Shown: piece by piece, positions 48,596 to 56,954 of the stretch
How the letters are laid out: the number at the start of each line of letters is the position of its first letter
Position numbering within the stretch: the first letter of the stretch is position 1
Assembly: GCA_964647625.1 (NCBI GenBank)
Contig: CAZYHZ010000017.1
Span: 1-64,000 of the forward strand
Origin: DASRJG01 sp964647625
GTDB taxonomy: Bacteria > Acidobacteriota > Polarisedimenticolia > Polarisedimenticolales > DASRJG01
Length of the DNA: 64,000 bases
Direction: 5' to 3'
Notes under the pieces: model-generated
What the model was told of the DNA's origin: nothing
The model's database searches: none
What the model saw: only the letters and a program-made list of their open reading frames with translations
Position numbers and translations under genes: made by a program

Positions 48596-50083
48596 TTACT
48601 TCTTGGCCTTGGCGATCTCCTCGTCGATGATCCGCTTGAACGCGTCGATCGGTTGCGCGCCGGACAGGTACCGCCCGTTGACGAACGTGGACGGCGTCCC
48701 GGTCGCTCCAACCTTCATCGCCTCTTGGGTCTCCGTGTCGATCTCGGCTCGGTACGCGTTGCTGTCGATGTCGCTCGTGAACTTCTTCACGTCGAGGCCG
48801 ATCTGGGTCGCGATCTCGATGTACTTGTCGCGCGAGAGCGCCGTGCTGTTCTCGAACAGCTTGTCGTGCATCTCGCCGAACTTGCCTTGGGCTTTCGCGG
48901 CCATCGCGGCCTGCGCGGCGGGCATCGCGTTCGGGTGCATCGGCAGCGGGTGCATCTTGTAGGCGACGCGGACGTCGTTCGGGTAGTCCTTCAAGAGCTG
49001 CTCGATCGTCGGCGACACGCGCACGCAGAACGGGCACTGGTAGTCGAAGTAGTGGAGGATCGTGACCTTCGCGTTGGCGGGGCCGCGCGTGGCGGAGTTG
49101 CCGACCGGCAGTTCGTACACCTTGTTCGGATCGGGGCCGGACGAGCCGGGCTGCTTGGCGGACGCCTCGGCGATGTTCTTGCCCGTCTTGAAGTCGGGGC
49201 GGTTGTTCGCCTTCGCCCAGCCGAGCTCCTCGTCGATGATCTCCTTGAACTGCGGGTACGGCTTGGCCCCGTTCAGGAAGCGTCCGTTGATGAACGACGC
49301 GGGCGTGCCCTGGGAGCCGACGTCCTCGATCTCCTTGACCTGCTTCTGGATGTCCGCCTGGTACGTGTGGTTGTCGATGTCCTTCGTGAACTTGTCGACG
49401 TCGAGGCCGATCTCCTTGGCCCAGGCGATGAAGTTGTCGCGGGTCAGCGCCGACTGGTTGGCGAACAGCTTCTTGTGCATCTCGATGAACTTGCCTTGCG
49501 CCTTGGCGGCCATCGCGGCCTCGGCGGCGGGCATCGCGTTCGGGTGCATCGCCAGCGGGTGCATCTTGTAGACGATGCGCACCGAGTCGGCGTAGTCGGT
49601 CGCGATCTGATCGAGCGTCGGAGCGACCTTCGAGCAGAAGGGGCACTGGTAGTCGAAGTAGTGAAGGATCGTCACCTTCGCATTTTTCGGACCGATCGCC
49701 GGCGCGTCGTTCGCCGCGAGCGGGAACTGCACGAACTTGCTCGGAGGCGTGAGGATCGTCTTGACGATCTCGTCCTTGCTCTTTCCGCCCTTGACGGCGG
49801 CGACGACCTGCGCGGCGAGGTCTTTACTGCGGCCGCACTTGGCGTCGTCCCGGCGGCATACGGCGACCTTCATGCCGCATCCGCAGTCGCATCCGTTCTC
49901 GTTGAGGATCGAGACGGACTGCGTCTTCTGCGCAGCCGAGAGCCCTTCGAAGCTGACGTCGTTCATCGCCTCCGGGGCGACGGCTCCCGCGGCGGGCGCG
50001 GGGGGTGGGGGTGGCGCGGACACCGCGAGGGAGGTCGCCAAGAGACACACAAACGCCGTATGGGTGAATTGTTGATGTTTCAT
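48596..50083 (-). CDS. tandem DsbA-type thioredoxin protein with CcmH-like N-terminal motif
   Basis: 495 residues. Signal sequence, then a Cys-rich segment GCDCGCGMKVAVCRRDDAKC (about 63-83) that resembles the redox motif of CcmH proteins of cytochrome c maturation. After it come two homologous DsbA/thioredoxin_4 domains, about 105-285 and about 315-495, each with an active site YFDYQCPFC and the repeated segments KMHPLxMHPNAMPAA and A-x-AKAQGKF. The two copies are very similar, showing a recent internal duplication. Substrates could be cytochrome c apoproteins, since the window encodes at least five multi- or monoheme cytochromes, but this is an inference. The SD (AAGGA) is about nine bases from the ATG. 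Confidence 0.88.
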   Translation of the reverse strand: MKHQQFTHTAFVCLLATSLAVSAPPPPPAPAAGAVAPEAMNDVSFEGLSAAQKTQSVSILNENGCDCGCGMKVAVCRRDDAKCGRSKDLAAQVVAAVKGGKSKDEIVKTILTPPSKFVQFPLAANDAPAIGPKNAKVTILHYFDYQCPFCSKVAPTLDQIATDYADSVRIVYKMHPLAMHPNAMPAAEAAMAAKAQGKFIEMHKKLFANQSALTRDNFIAWAKEIGLDVDKFTKDIDNHTYQADIQKQVKEIEDVGSQGTPASFINGRFLNGAKPYPQFKEIIDEELGWAKANNRPDFKTGKNIAEASAKQPGSSGPDPNKVYELPVGNSATRGPANAKVTILHYFDYQCPFCVRVSPTIEQLLKDYPNDVRVAYKMHPLPMHPNAMPAAQAAMAAKAQGKFGEMHDKLFENSTALSRDKYIEIATQIGLDVKKFTSDIDSNAYRAEIDTETQEAMKVGATGTPSTFVNGRYLSGAQPIDAFKRIIDEEIAKAKK

Positions 50084-50173
50084 AGGGACTTATCCTTACG
50101 CGCAACCCGCATCCCGCGCAAGTCGGACAGCGCCGGGGCGCGGGATTCGGCGGCGCAACGGGCTTGCCGCAGG

Positions 50174-50179
50174 TATACC
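50174..50179 (+). promoter_or_regulatory. -10 box of the lut operon, leaderless type
   Basis: TATACC eight bases before the GTG of lutA, with no SD. Confidence 0.45.
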
Positions 50180-50187
50180 ATCCCCGC

Positions 50188-50868
50188 GTGGGGACCCCCG
50201 GCCACAAGGCGGCGCTGTTCGTCTCCTGCCTGACCGCCTCCGTATTTGCCGAGGACGTTCCCGCTCAGCTGAGGCTTCTCGCCCTCGCGGGTCATCCCGA
50301 TCTTTCTCTGCTCCCGGCATTCTGTTGCGGGCAGCCTGCGGCGACCGCCGGCGACGCGCAGGGAGGGATCGACATGGCCCGCTCGTTCGAGGAGGCCGCG
50401 CGCCCGTTCGAGCGCGTCTTCGTCGCCAGCGCCACCTGCCGCGGCCACCTCGCGCACGCCGGAGTCGGCGGGGACCGGATCCGATATGCCCCGGACGTCT
50501 GGGTCGATGAGATCCGGGGGCGATCGACGGAGGCTCCCGGGTCGATCTACCTGCACCGCCCCTGCCACGACGTCTGGGACGACGCTCGTTTTTCCGCATA
50601 CGCCGCGTGGGTCGCTCGGACGGCGAACGTCACCGTGATCGCGAAGCCGTTCCGCGACGCCTGCTGCGGCTTCGGCGGCGTGTTCTCGACGCTGTTCGAC
50701 CGGACGGCGGAGGCGATGATGGCCCATCGCGTGGGCTCGATCGAGGCCACGGGCACGCGCCTCGTCGTCAGCGCCGAGCCCGGCTGCTTGAGTCATTTCG
50801 CCGCGCACCCCGGCGGTCTGACGGTCGTCCCGCTCGCCAGCTTTCTCGTCGCGCGGGGAATCGCGTGA
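50188..50868 (+). CDS. lutA: LutA-type Fe-S (CCG domain) lactate-utilisation protein
   Basis: 226 residues from the GTG at 50188; a TTG at 50164 would add 8 residues. Two CCG-type cysteine motifs: FCCGQPAATAGDA (about 50) and RDACCGFGGVFSTLFD (about 158), plus SATCRGHL and YLHRPCHDVW. This is the pattern of the LutA/LldE subunit, which with LutB and LutC oxidises L-lactate to pyruvate. TATACC lies eight bases before the GTG. It ends 4 bases into the LutB start (GTGA). Confidence 0.88.
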   Translation: MGTPGHKAALFVSCLTASVFAEDVPAQLRLLALAGHPDLSLLPAFCCGQPAATAGDAQGGIDMARSFEEAARPFERVFVASATCRGHLAHAGVGGDRIRYAPDVWVDEIRGRSTEAPGSIYLHRPCHDVWDDARFSAYAAWVARTANVTVIAKPFRDACCGFGGVFSTLFDRTAEAMMAHRVGSIEATGTRLVVSAEPGCLSHFAAHPGGLTVVPLASFLVARGIA

Positions 50869-52127
50869 GCCCCGCCGCTCCCGACACGAGCACGCGCAAG
50901 GCCGCCGACGTCGCGCTCGCCAAGCGCGACCAGGTGGCCGCCGGCTGGCCGTGGGGCGCTCTCCGAGACCAAGCGACCGCCGCTCGCCGCGACTCGGTGG
51001 AGAACATGGACGCCCTCGTGGCGATGTTCGTGGAACGGGCTGAACGAAACGGCATGCGTATCGTCCACGCAGCCGACGGCGACGCGGCCTGCCGCGCCGT
51101 CATGAGCGAGCTGCCCACGACACCCGCGCGGGTCATCAAGTCGAAGTCGATGGTCACGGAGGAGATCGGGCTCCGCCATCACATGGAGCGCGCGGGCTTC
51201 ACCGTGTTCGAGACCGATCTCGGCGAGTGGATCGTCCAAGTCCGCGGCGAGCTGCCCTCGCACGTCACCGCACCCGCGATCCACCTCAACGCCGAAGAGA
51301 TCGCCAAGACGTTGAGCGGCGTCTTCGGACGCACGCTCTCGTCCGACCCGACGGCCCTCGCCCGCGAAGCCACCGCGTATCTCGGCGAGCCGCTCCGCGC
51401 AGCGGACCTCGGCGTCACCGGGGCCAACTTCCTCATCGCGGAGACCGGCGAGATCGTCATCATCGAAAACGAAGGGAACGCGTACTTCTGCTCGTCGGCG
51501 CAGAAGCACCTCGTCGTCACCGGGATCGACAAGGTGATCCGCCGGCGGGCCGACTTGGCACCGCTGCTGCGGGTGCTGACCGCCAGCGCGACCGGACAAG
51601 CCCAGACCGTCTACACGCACGTCATCGGGAAGGACGCGCACGACGGCGTCTCCCGCGTCGTCGTCCTCCTCGACAACGGCCGGCGGGCGCTCGCGAAGAG
51701 CGAGTACTCCGATGCGGCGCGATGCATCCGGTGCGGCGCGTGCATGGTGGTCTGCCCCGTTTTCCGGCAGGTCTCGGGCCACGGCTACAAGACCGTGTAC
51801 CCCGGGCCGATCGGCCTTCTCGTCGCACCATTCCTCGAGCGGCAGGGGACGCCCTCCGACGCGCCGTACTTCTCGACTCTCTGTGGCGCCTGCTCCGACA
51901 TCTGCCCCGTGCGCATCCCCTTGAGCGATCTCATCGCGAAGCGGCGCGAGCAGCTCTGGCGCGAAGGCAACGCGCCGGCCGCCGTCCGGAGCGGCGTCGC
52001 GCTCTGGAAGCGGGCGCAAGCGGGAGGGGCGGCCGGCCGGCTGCTACGCCCGCTGGTCCGTGCGTTGATGCGCTCTGCCGGGCTGCGGCGCCTGGGTCAG
52101 CTCACGCGGCCGGGAGGCCGGCGATGA
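50865..52127 (+). CDS. lutB: LutB-type Fe-S lactate-utilisation protein
   Basis: 420 residues from a GTG overlapping the LutA stop. LUD-domain signatures are KSKSMVTEEIGLRHHMERAG, TDLGEWIVQVRGELPSHVTA and LGVTGANFLIAETGEIVIIE. Two [4Fe-4S] ferredoxin motifs follow: CIRCGACMVVCPVFRQVSGH (about 286) and CGACSDICPVRI (about 340). It is the Fe-S core of the L-lactate-oxidising complex. It is somewhat shorter than typical LutB (about 470). The stop overlaps the LutC start. Confidence 0.9.
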   Translation: MSPAAPDTSTRKAADVALAKRDQVAAGWPWGALRDQATAARRDSVENMDALVAMFVERAERNGMRIVHAADGDAACRAVMSELPTTPARVIKSKSMVTEEIGLRHHMERAGFTVFETDLGEWIVQVRGELPSHVTAPAIHLNAEEIAKTLSGVFGRTLSSDPTALAREATAYLGEPLRAADLGVTGANFLIAETGEIVIIENEGNAYFCSSAQKHLVVTGIDKVIRRRADLAPLLRVLTASATGQAQTVYTHVIGKDAHDGVSRVVVLLDNGRRALAKSEYSDAARCIRCGACMVVCPVFRQVSGHGYKTVYPGPIGLLVAPFLERQGTPSDAPYFSTLCGACSDICPVRIPLSDLIAKRREQLWREGNAPAAVRSGVALWKRAQAGGAAGRLLRPLVRALMRSAGLRRLGQLTRPGGRR

Positions 52128-52516
52128 GCCCCATGGATCTCGCCGCGCGCCTGATCGCTGCCGGGCCTGCTTCTGCCGTCGAGATCCGGCAGGCGCGCCC
52201 GGACGAGCCGTGGCCTGTCGAGGGTGTCGAGGGAGACGCGGCGAGGGTGCTCGCCGATGCCGTCGTCGCGGAAACGGCTGCCGTCGTGTTGTTCGGCTCC
52301 GACCGGAGGCTCAGGCCGATCCTGTCCGCGGCCACACTCGTCGCGCACGCCCGCGCGGCGCAGATCGTCCCCGATTTCGCCGACGCGCTCTCGCGATTCG
52401 ACGGCACCGGCCGCATGATCAGCATCTGCGGCCCGTCCCGCACCGCCGACATCGAAAAGAAACTGGTCATCGGCGTCCACGGCCCGCGCTCGATCACGAT
52501 CGTCGTTCACGAGTAG
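52124..52516 (+). CDS. lutC: short LutC-like LUD-domain protein
   Basis: 130 residues from the ATG at 52124. It keeps the C-terminal LUD features of LutC (VVLFGSDRRLRPILSAATLV, ISICGPSRTADIEKKLVIGV, HGPRSITIVVHE), but typical LutC proteins have about 200-240 residues, so the N-terminal half is reduced. It is translationally coupled to LutB. Its stop codon lies at the outer end of a long palindrome. The operon is complete in gene content and may still be functional. Confidence 0.82.
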   Translation: MSPMDLAARLIAAGPASAVEIRQARPDEPWPVEGVEGDAARVLADAVVAETAAVVLFGSDRRLRPILSAATLVAHARAAQIVPDFADALSRFDGTGRMISICGPSRTADIEKKLVIGVHGPRSITIVVHE

Positions 52517-52707
52517 GGGACACTCCCTTTTTCCACCCAAAAGGGGACATTCGTCTTTTTCTTACAACGGGAATAGGGGACAGTCCCCTTTTTCTTCTAA
52601 AGCTTCGCACTCTGAAGCTTTGTAAGAAAAAGGGGACTGTCCCCTATTCCCGTTGTAAGAAAAAGACGAATGTCCCCTTTTGGGTGGAAAAAGGGAGTGT
52701 CCCCTAC
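52513..52707. repeat. 195-bp, nearly perfect palindrome with GGGGACAGTCCCC cores
   Basis: The left arm (from 52513) and right arm (to 52707) are exact reverse complements over about 84 bases each. The centre contains a further AAAGCTTC/GAAGCTTT pair and a short loop. Within each arm are copies of the core GGGGAC(A/T)GTCCCC. The lutC stop and the stop of the convergent PIG-L gene are both TAG and both lie in the outer arms, so the element fills the whole convergent intergenic region. It can fold into a hairpin of about 95 bp and would stop both transcripts. No transposase is present. Confidence 0.9.
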
Positions 52708-53360
52708 GCAATGACGAGCTTGCGGGCGTAGAACGCTTCGGCGTGCAAGCTCGTCGCGCACGATTCCATCCCGCGCAGCCGCATCAGGCCGAGGAAGGTC
52801 GCGTCGTCGAACCAGTGCTTGTCGCGCTGAGAGCCGAACACGTCGCGGAGGATGCGGAGCTTCTCGCGGTACGCGGTTTCCGCGACCGGAACGAACAGGT
52901 TGGGCTGGCCGAGGTCGCCGTCGTACTTCGGGATCTCGTACTCGAGCACGACGTGGTTGCGGTAGGTGTTCCACGTGAGATCCGAGACGACGCGGTGATC
53001 CTGGTGACGGTCGTCCCGGTAGTGCGTGAAGATCAGGTCGGGATTCACCTGGGCTTTGAGCTGCTCGAAGAAGTCCTTGATGGCAGCGCCTTCGAAGGGG
53101 AAGTAGCCGTTCCGGAACTGCTTGACGATGACGTCGCTCCGGTGCGCGGCCTTCAGAAACTCCGCGGCGGACGACCGGGCCTCGGCCTCGCGGGGGCCTC
53201 CCGAGCTGAAGACGACCCACGTGCAGTGGACCTCGGGGCGGGACGCCAGGAGCGTGAGAATCGTCGCGCCGCAGCCGATCTCGATGTCATCCGAGTGGGC
53301 GCCGAGACAGAGCAGGCGCAGCGGAGCCTTCGGATCGGAGCCGAGGTGAAGGGGCAGCAT
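52704..53360 (-). CDS. PIG-L/LmbE-family deacetylase
   Basis: 218 residues from an ATG with GAGGAGAG upstream. The motif LLCLGAHSDDIEIGCGATIL (A-H-x-D-D zinc site) and LIFTHYRDDRHQDHRVVSDL (H-x-D-H) define the PIG-L fold; VVFSSGGPREAEA is also typical. Members deacetylate N-acetyl-glucosamine-containing compounds or mycothiol/bacillithiol precursors and exopolysaccharides. The specific substrate is unknown. The stop is in the palindrome, and the Cys-rich secreted gene lies 17 bases upstream. Confidence 0.9.
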   Translation of the reverse strand: MLPLHLGSDPKAPLRLLCLGAHSDDIEIGCGATILTLLASRPEVHCTWVVFSSGGPREAEARSSAAEFLKAAHRSDVIVKQFRNGYFPFEGAAIKDFFEQLKAQVNPDLIFTHYRDDRHQDHRVVSDLTWNTYRNHVVLEYEIPKYDGDLGQPNLFVPVAETAYREKLRILRDVFGSQRDKHWFDDATFLGLMRLRGMESCATSLHAEAFYARKLVIA

Positions 53361-53377
53361 GGATCTCTCCTCGCGCC

Positions 53378-53992
53378 CTAGGGTACCCGAACTGCCTTCC
53401 CGTCCTTGTAGGCGATCTTGCAGACCGGACACTCCGTGTCCGTGATGATCGCGACCGCGCAGTACCGGCATCGGGCCGCGGTTGCGTTGGCGATCTCGAA
53501 GACCTTGTACGCCGCGATGGCCCGCTCGTAACCGGCGCGATCGCGCAGTGCGAACGGGCCGACCATGCCGATCTTCGACTTGTCGCACCACCCGTAGGTT
53601 TCGGAGTTCTTCCGGCACGTCGCGCACCCGATCGACTCGGGCGATCGAGCCTCGCCCTTCGCCAGCTCGTAGGTGAGCCGGGAGAAATAAGCCAGGTCGT
53701 GCACGAAGCCGATGCGGTGCGTCTCGCAGTAACCGCTCGCGGCGATGGCCCTCTGGCAGCTCGGGCAGTTGAACGTCGAGAGATCGACCTGATGGCCGTG
53801 CGCGTCGGCGGCTTCGTAGAGCCAGCGCGATCGGACGGTGAGGCCGGCGACGAAGCCTTGATCGTGCACGTCGCACCAGCCGTTGACGAGCCGCGCGGCA
53901 GCACACGTACAGGCATCCACGGCCGCCGGGAGTCCGGCCGCGGCCAGAGCGGAGATCAAGACGACCGCGGCCCCGAACGAACCAGGCCGCAA
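53378..53992 (-). CDS. secreted protein with repeated CxxC/GWC zinc-type modules
   Basis: 204 residues from a TTG at 53992, the only start that yields a signal sequence (GAAVVLISALAAAGLPA). Four cysteine-rich units follow: CTCAAARLVNGWCDVHDQGF, CPSCQRAIAASGYCETHRIG, CATCRKNSETYGWCDKSKIG and CRYCAVAIITDTECPVCKIA. The first three share the pattern C-x(1-2)-C-x(6-9)-G-(W/Y)-C-(D/E)-x3-G-(F/M)-V. They look like small metal-binding knuckles in a secreted protein. I do not know the family. It precedes the PIG-L gene. Confidence 0.6.
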   Translation of the reverse strand: MRPGSFGAAVVLISALAAAGLPAAVDACTCAAARLVNGWCDVHDQGFVAGLTVRSRWLYEAADAHGHQVDLSTFNCPSCQRAIAASGYCETHRIGFVHDLAYFSRLTYELAKGEARSPESIGCATCRKNSETYGWCDKSKIGMVGPFALRDRAGYERAIAAYKVFEIANATAARCRYCAVAIITDTECPVCKIAYKDGKAVRVP

Positions 53993-54000
53993 TCGGTGGC

Positions 54001-54948
54001 TCAGTGCCCGCAGGTCGCGGTCAACGTCTTCGTCGTGGTCGCGCAGACGTTCGACGACCCGGCGGGTCCCGGTCCGTTCCGCTCGGTGGTTCCGTTGTAC
54101 GTGCCCCACGGGCCTTCCGCCCCGGACGCTTTCTTGCCGACGACGAGGAACCACACCAGCCCGCTGCCGTCGCCGGAGCTGGGTGTCGTCGTCCAGGCAT
54201 AAGGCGTCGTCGAGCCGATTCCGCACGTCCCGCCGAGCAGCGTGTACGTGCCGCCGGGCACGCCCGGGAAGCCGCTGCGATCGCCGTAGAGGATCTGGTG
54301 GTCGCCCGCATCCCCACAGGTCGTGGCATCCCATTGAACCGAGATCGACGACCCGTCGGCCGTCAGCCGGCTCGCCTTCATCGCCGTTCCCGTCTGGCCG
54401 TCGGGCACGCCGGGAGGCGGCGGCGATGCGTCGATCGAGAGCGAGTTCCCCGCGTAGTTGGTGGGCGAGTTGGTCGACACCACGAAGGCCCCATTCACCA
54501 CCTGGCGCGACAGCGAGTGGATCCCGTCGGTCGGAATCGTACCCGCGCCGAACGTCCCGGTGTCCCACGGGTTGTACTCGACCGACGAATCCGACGGGAT
54601 CGCGATGAAGTGAGCCGGGATGATGTCGTCGGGTGTGGGCGCCCCGGGCAACGCCTGGAACCCCGCAGTGGCCAGTAGGAAGAATTTCCCCGCGGTCGGC
54701 GAGGCCACGCTGTGCGTGATCGTGAAGCTGTTGCCGGAGGGGTGCGAGATCATGAGATGCCCCCCGAGCCCGATCTCGAAGTTCGTGCCGTTGGTCTCGT
54801 GCAGCTCGATGAACTGAATCGTGCCGTCGGCGTTCGAGAACACCTCCCAGACGTCCCACGTGTGGGAGCCTGCGAGCGCCGGCGCGCTCGATGCAACGAG
54901 ACCGGCTGCGGCCACTGGGACAAGGAACGATCTAAAGAAGAGCTTCAT
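54001..54948 (-). CDS. secreted lamin-tail-like surface protein
   Basis: 315 residues, ATG preceded by a GGGGGG run. Signal sequence (FFRSFLVPVAAAGLVASSAP), then a beta-sandwich region with IQFIELHETNGTNFEIGLGG and NYAGNSLSIDA, resembling lamin-tail (LTD)-type surface domains, and a C-terminal part with paired cysteines (WDATTCGDAGDHQILYGD; TCGIGSTTPYAW; GSSNVCATTTKTLTATCGH). No catalytic motif. It stands 9 bases upstream of the Cys-rich protein gene and is probably cotranscribed. Confidence 0.6.
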   Translation of the reverse strand: MKLFFRSFLVPVAAAGLVASSAPALAGSHTWDVWEVFSNADGTIQFIELHETNGTNFEIGLGGHLMISHPSGNSFTITHSVASPTAGKFFLLATAGFQALPGAPTPDDIIPAHFIAIPSDSSVEYNPWDTGTFGAGTIPTDGIHSLSRQVVNGAFVVSTNSPTNYAGNSLSIDASPPPPGVPDGQTGTAMKASRLTADGSSISVQWDATTCGDAGDHQILYGDRSGFPGVPGGTYTLLGGTCGIGSTTPYAWTTTPSSGDGSGLVWFLVVGKKASGAEGPWGTYNGTTERNGPGPAGSSNVCATTTKTLTATCGH

Positions 54949-55124
54949 GGTGGCCCCCCTGAATGACCCGAACCGGGTCCGCCTGAGTGTACGGTGAACG
55001 CCGGGGCCACGCAGCGGAAAGGGGTCCACCGTCGGCACGCGCGCCCGAACCGTCCCCCCTTGATTCGTGGCGGCGCCGGATCCATCTTGGGCTAGGACGA
55101 CCCGATCCGGAGGAAGGGGATTTC

Positions 55125-55592
55125 ATGAGACGAGCTTCGAAAACGCTGATCATCACGAGCCTCGGTCTGGCTGCGCTCTGCGCGATCGTGGCCACGTCCA
55201 CGCACGCCAGCCAGGTGCCCGCCTGGCTCGACGACGGAATCTCGGAGTGGAACAAGGCCAACCCGAAGAGCCAGATCCAGTTCAACGCGATGAAGGATTC
55301 CTACGCCTGGTACACGATGCCCGTGACCCAGGAACTTTCGTCCAAGGACGTGCGCGGAAAGATCTACGGCATCGCCGGAAAGAACGGCTACGCCCACACG
55401 CAGGACGAAGAGATGGTCACGACCGGCCGGCCGCCCGTGAAGAGCGGCATGTCCAGCTCGAAGAAGTGCTGGACCCGCTCGTTCATGCGGGACGCCAAGT
55501 GGGGCAGCGACGCGTCGACCACGCGCATGCTGACGACGATGGTCTGCGAAGACCCGCCGAACTGGTCGATCGGTTTCCGAACGCTCCAGTAG
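55125..55592 (+). CDS. small secreted protein, unknown
   Basis: 155 residues from the ATG at 55125 with GGAGGAAGGGG upstream, a strong SD. Signal sequence (LIITSLGLAALCAIVATSTH), then a charged body with DGISEWNKANPKSQIQFNAM and a conserved-looking CWTRSFMRDAKWG segment with a second cysteine later (TTMVCEDPPNW), perhaps forming a disulfide. The family is not recognised. It is divergent from the LTD-like gene with a 176-base gap that holds no gene. Confidence 0.6.
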   Translation: MRRASKTLIITSLGLAALCAIVATSTHASQVPAWLDDGISEWNKANPKSQIQFNAMKDSYAWYTMPVTQELSSKDVRGKIYGIAGKNGYAHTQDEEMVTTGRPPVKSGMSSSKKCWTRSFMRDAKWGSDASTTRMLTTMVCEDPPNWSIGFRTLQ

Positions 55593-56276
55593 CTACTTCT
55601 TCAGCGCGCTCAGGGCCTGCTCCGTCGCCGCGTCATATTTCTTGACGCGCGCGGCGGCTTCCTTGCCGAACTGGGCGCACGTGTCGGCGAGACCCTTCTT
55701 CGCGGCGTTCATGTCGTTCCAGAGCGCCTTGTTCTGCTTGGTCAGGTCCTTGACCTTGGCGTTGTCGCCGGCGAGCTTGGCCTGGGTAGTCGCCGTCTCG
55801 TTTTCCTGAATCTGCGCTTGAAGCTTCGCGACCTTGTCGCTGGCGGCGGTCGTCTGAGTGTTGATCTGATCGATCCACTTTTCCATGTCCTCGTACGCGG
55901 CCTTGTACGTGTCCGCGAGCGGGACGTAGGTCTTCGCGCAGGCTGAAAGCTCTTTCTTCGCCGGGGCAGCAGCCTTCGGCTCTTCGGCCTTCGCGGCGTG
56001 CTCCTTCGCGGGCGCGGGCTCCGCGGCCGGCGCTGCCGCAGCTGCAGGCGCTGCCTCCTTGGCCGGCGCGGCTTCCGCTTCGGGTGCCTTGCCTTCCGCA
56101 GCCTTCTCGGCGTCCTTCTTCTCGGTGTCCTGCTTCGCTGCGTCGTCCTTGGCCGGAGCTTTCTCTTCGGCGGCCGGTTCCTTCGGCGGCTGATCCTTGG
56201 CCGGCTCATCCTGCGCGAGAACGAGCGCGGGACAGAGCGTCATCGAAAGCGCGAGCACGTAGGTTCCGAATCTCAT
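55593..56276 (-). CDS. secreted coiled-coil protein with Ala/Pro/Lys/Glu linker
   Basis: 227 residues; the ATG at 56276 has GGGAGG five bases upstream. Signal sequence, then about 100 residues of low-complexity KAPAKDDAAKQ/AAPAAAAAPAA-type sequence, and a C-terminal helical domain (about 135-227) with coiled-coil spacing (ASDKVAKLQAQIQENETATT; VKDLTKQNKALWNDMNAAKK). Two cysteines (ACAKTYV and DTCAQFG) could pair. The pattern fits an extended periplasmic spacer protein. Its function is unknown. Confidence 0.65.
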   Translation of the reverse strand: MRFGTYVLALSMTLCPALVLAQDEPAKDQPPKEPAAEEKAPAKDDAAKQDTEKKDAEKAAEGKAPEAEAAPAKEAAPAAAAAPAAEPAPAKEHAAKAEEPKAAAPAKKELSACAKTYVPLADTYKAAYEDMEKWIDQINTQTTAASDKVAKLQAQIQENETATTQAKLAGDNAKVKDLTKQNKALWNDMNAAKKGLADTCAQFGKEAAARVKKYDAATEQALSALKK

Positions 56277-56354
56277 GGCAACCTCCCCCCAAAACCCCAG
56301 TATCGGAGTCTGGATTCTCTCAGCGCGCCGAACGAGGGTCAAGGAATTCCCTGA

Positions 56355-56360
56355 TAAGCT
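56355..56360 (+). promoter_or_regulatory. -10-like box of the beta-barrel gene, leaderless type
   Basis: TAAGCT six bases before the GTG start at 56367. Confidence 0.35.
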
Positions 56361-56366
56361 CGCGAC

Positions 56367-56936
56367 GTGAGCCGTCCACTACTACGATCCTTCGTAGTTG
56401 GCGTCGCGCTGCTCGCGGCGGGGCCGCGCGTTGCGCGAGCCCAGCAGGCTCCGCCGGAGGAGCGCGAGCCGGCGCAGAGCTTCGGGCAGCGCGTCTACGT
56501 CGGCGGGTCGGTCGCCGCCGGGTTCGGCGACATCGACTACGTCACACTCGCGCCGCTCGTCGGATTCAAGGTCGTCCCGCACCTCGAGCTCGGCGTCCAG
56601 CCCTACTACCGCTGGGTCGACGACAGCCGCTACTCGCCGAGCGTCTCGACCAACGACTACGGTCTCGGGGTGTTCGCCCGGATGCCGATCGTTCGCGGCT
56701 TCTTCGCCGAGACCGATTACCAGTACACGAATTACCAGTACGTCGATGCATTCGGCCTGAAGGTCCGCTCCACGCACAACGCGTTTCTCGCGGGCGGGGG
56801 ATACACGATCCCGGCGGGAGAGCACGTCGGCATCTACACGTCGGCGCTCTACGAATTCACGTACGATGGAAACGACCCGTACCGGGTGTACGACTCGCCG
56901 CTGAGGGTACAGGTCGGAGTCGCCGTCGGCTTCTAG
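56367..56936 (+). CDS. outer-membrane beta-barrel protein
   Basis: 189 residues from a GTG. Signal sequence, then alternating amphipathic beta strands (QRVYVGGSVAAGFGDIDYVT, HLELGVQPYYRWVDDSRYSP, FFAETDYQYTNYQYVDAFG) ending in a strand with terminal Phe (LRVQVGVAVGF), the outer-membrane insertion signal. It resembles small OmpW/OprF-like porin-type barrels with about eight strands. Its presence supports a diderm envelope. A TAAGCT box six bases before the GTG suggests a leaderless message. Confidence 0.8.
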   Translation: MSRPLLRSFVVGVALLAAGPRVARAQQAPPEEREPAQSFGQRVYVGGSVAAGFGDIDYVTLAPLVGFKVVPHLELGVQPYYRWVDDSRYSPSVSTNDYGLGVFARMPIVRGFFAETDYQYTNYQYVDAFGLKVRSTHNAFLAGGGYTIPAGEHVGIYTSALYEFTYDGNDPYRVYDSPLRVQVGVAVGF

Positions 56937-56954
56937 CGACGGCGACCATCGAAG

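Noticed and set aside
52513..52707. Insertion sequence.
   Set aside because: No transposase ORF and no target-site duplication visible; described instead as a palindromic repeat.
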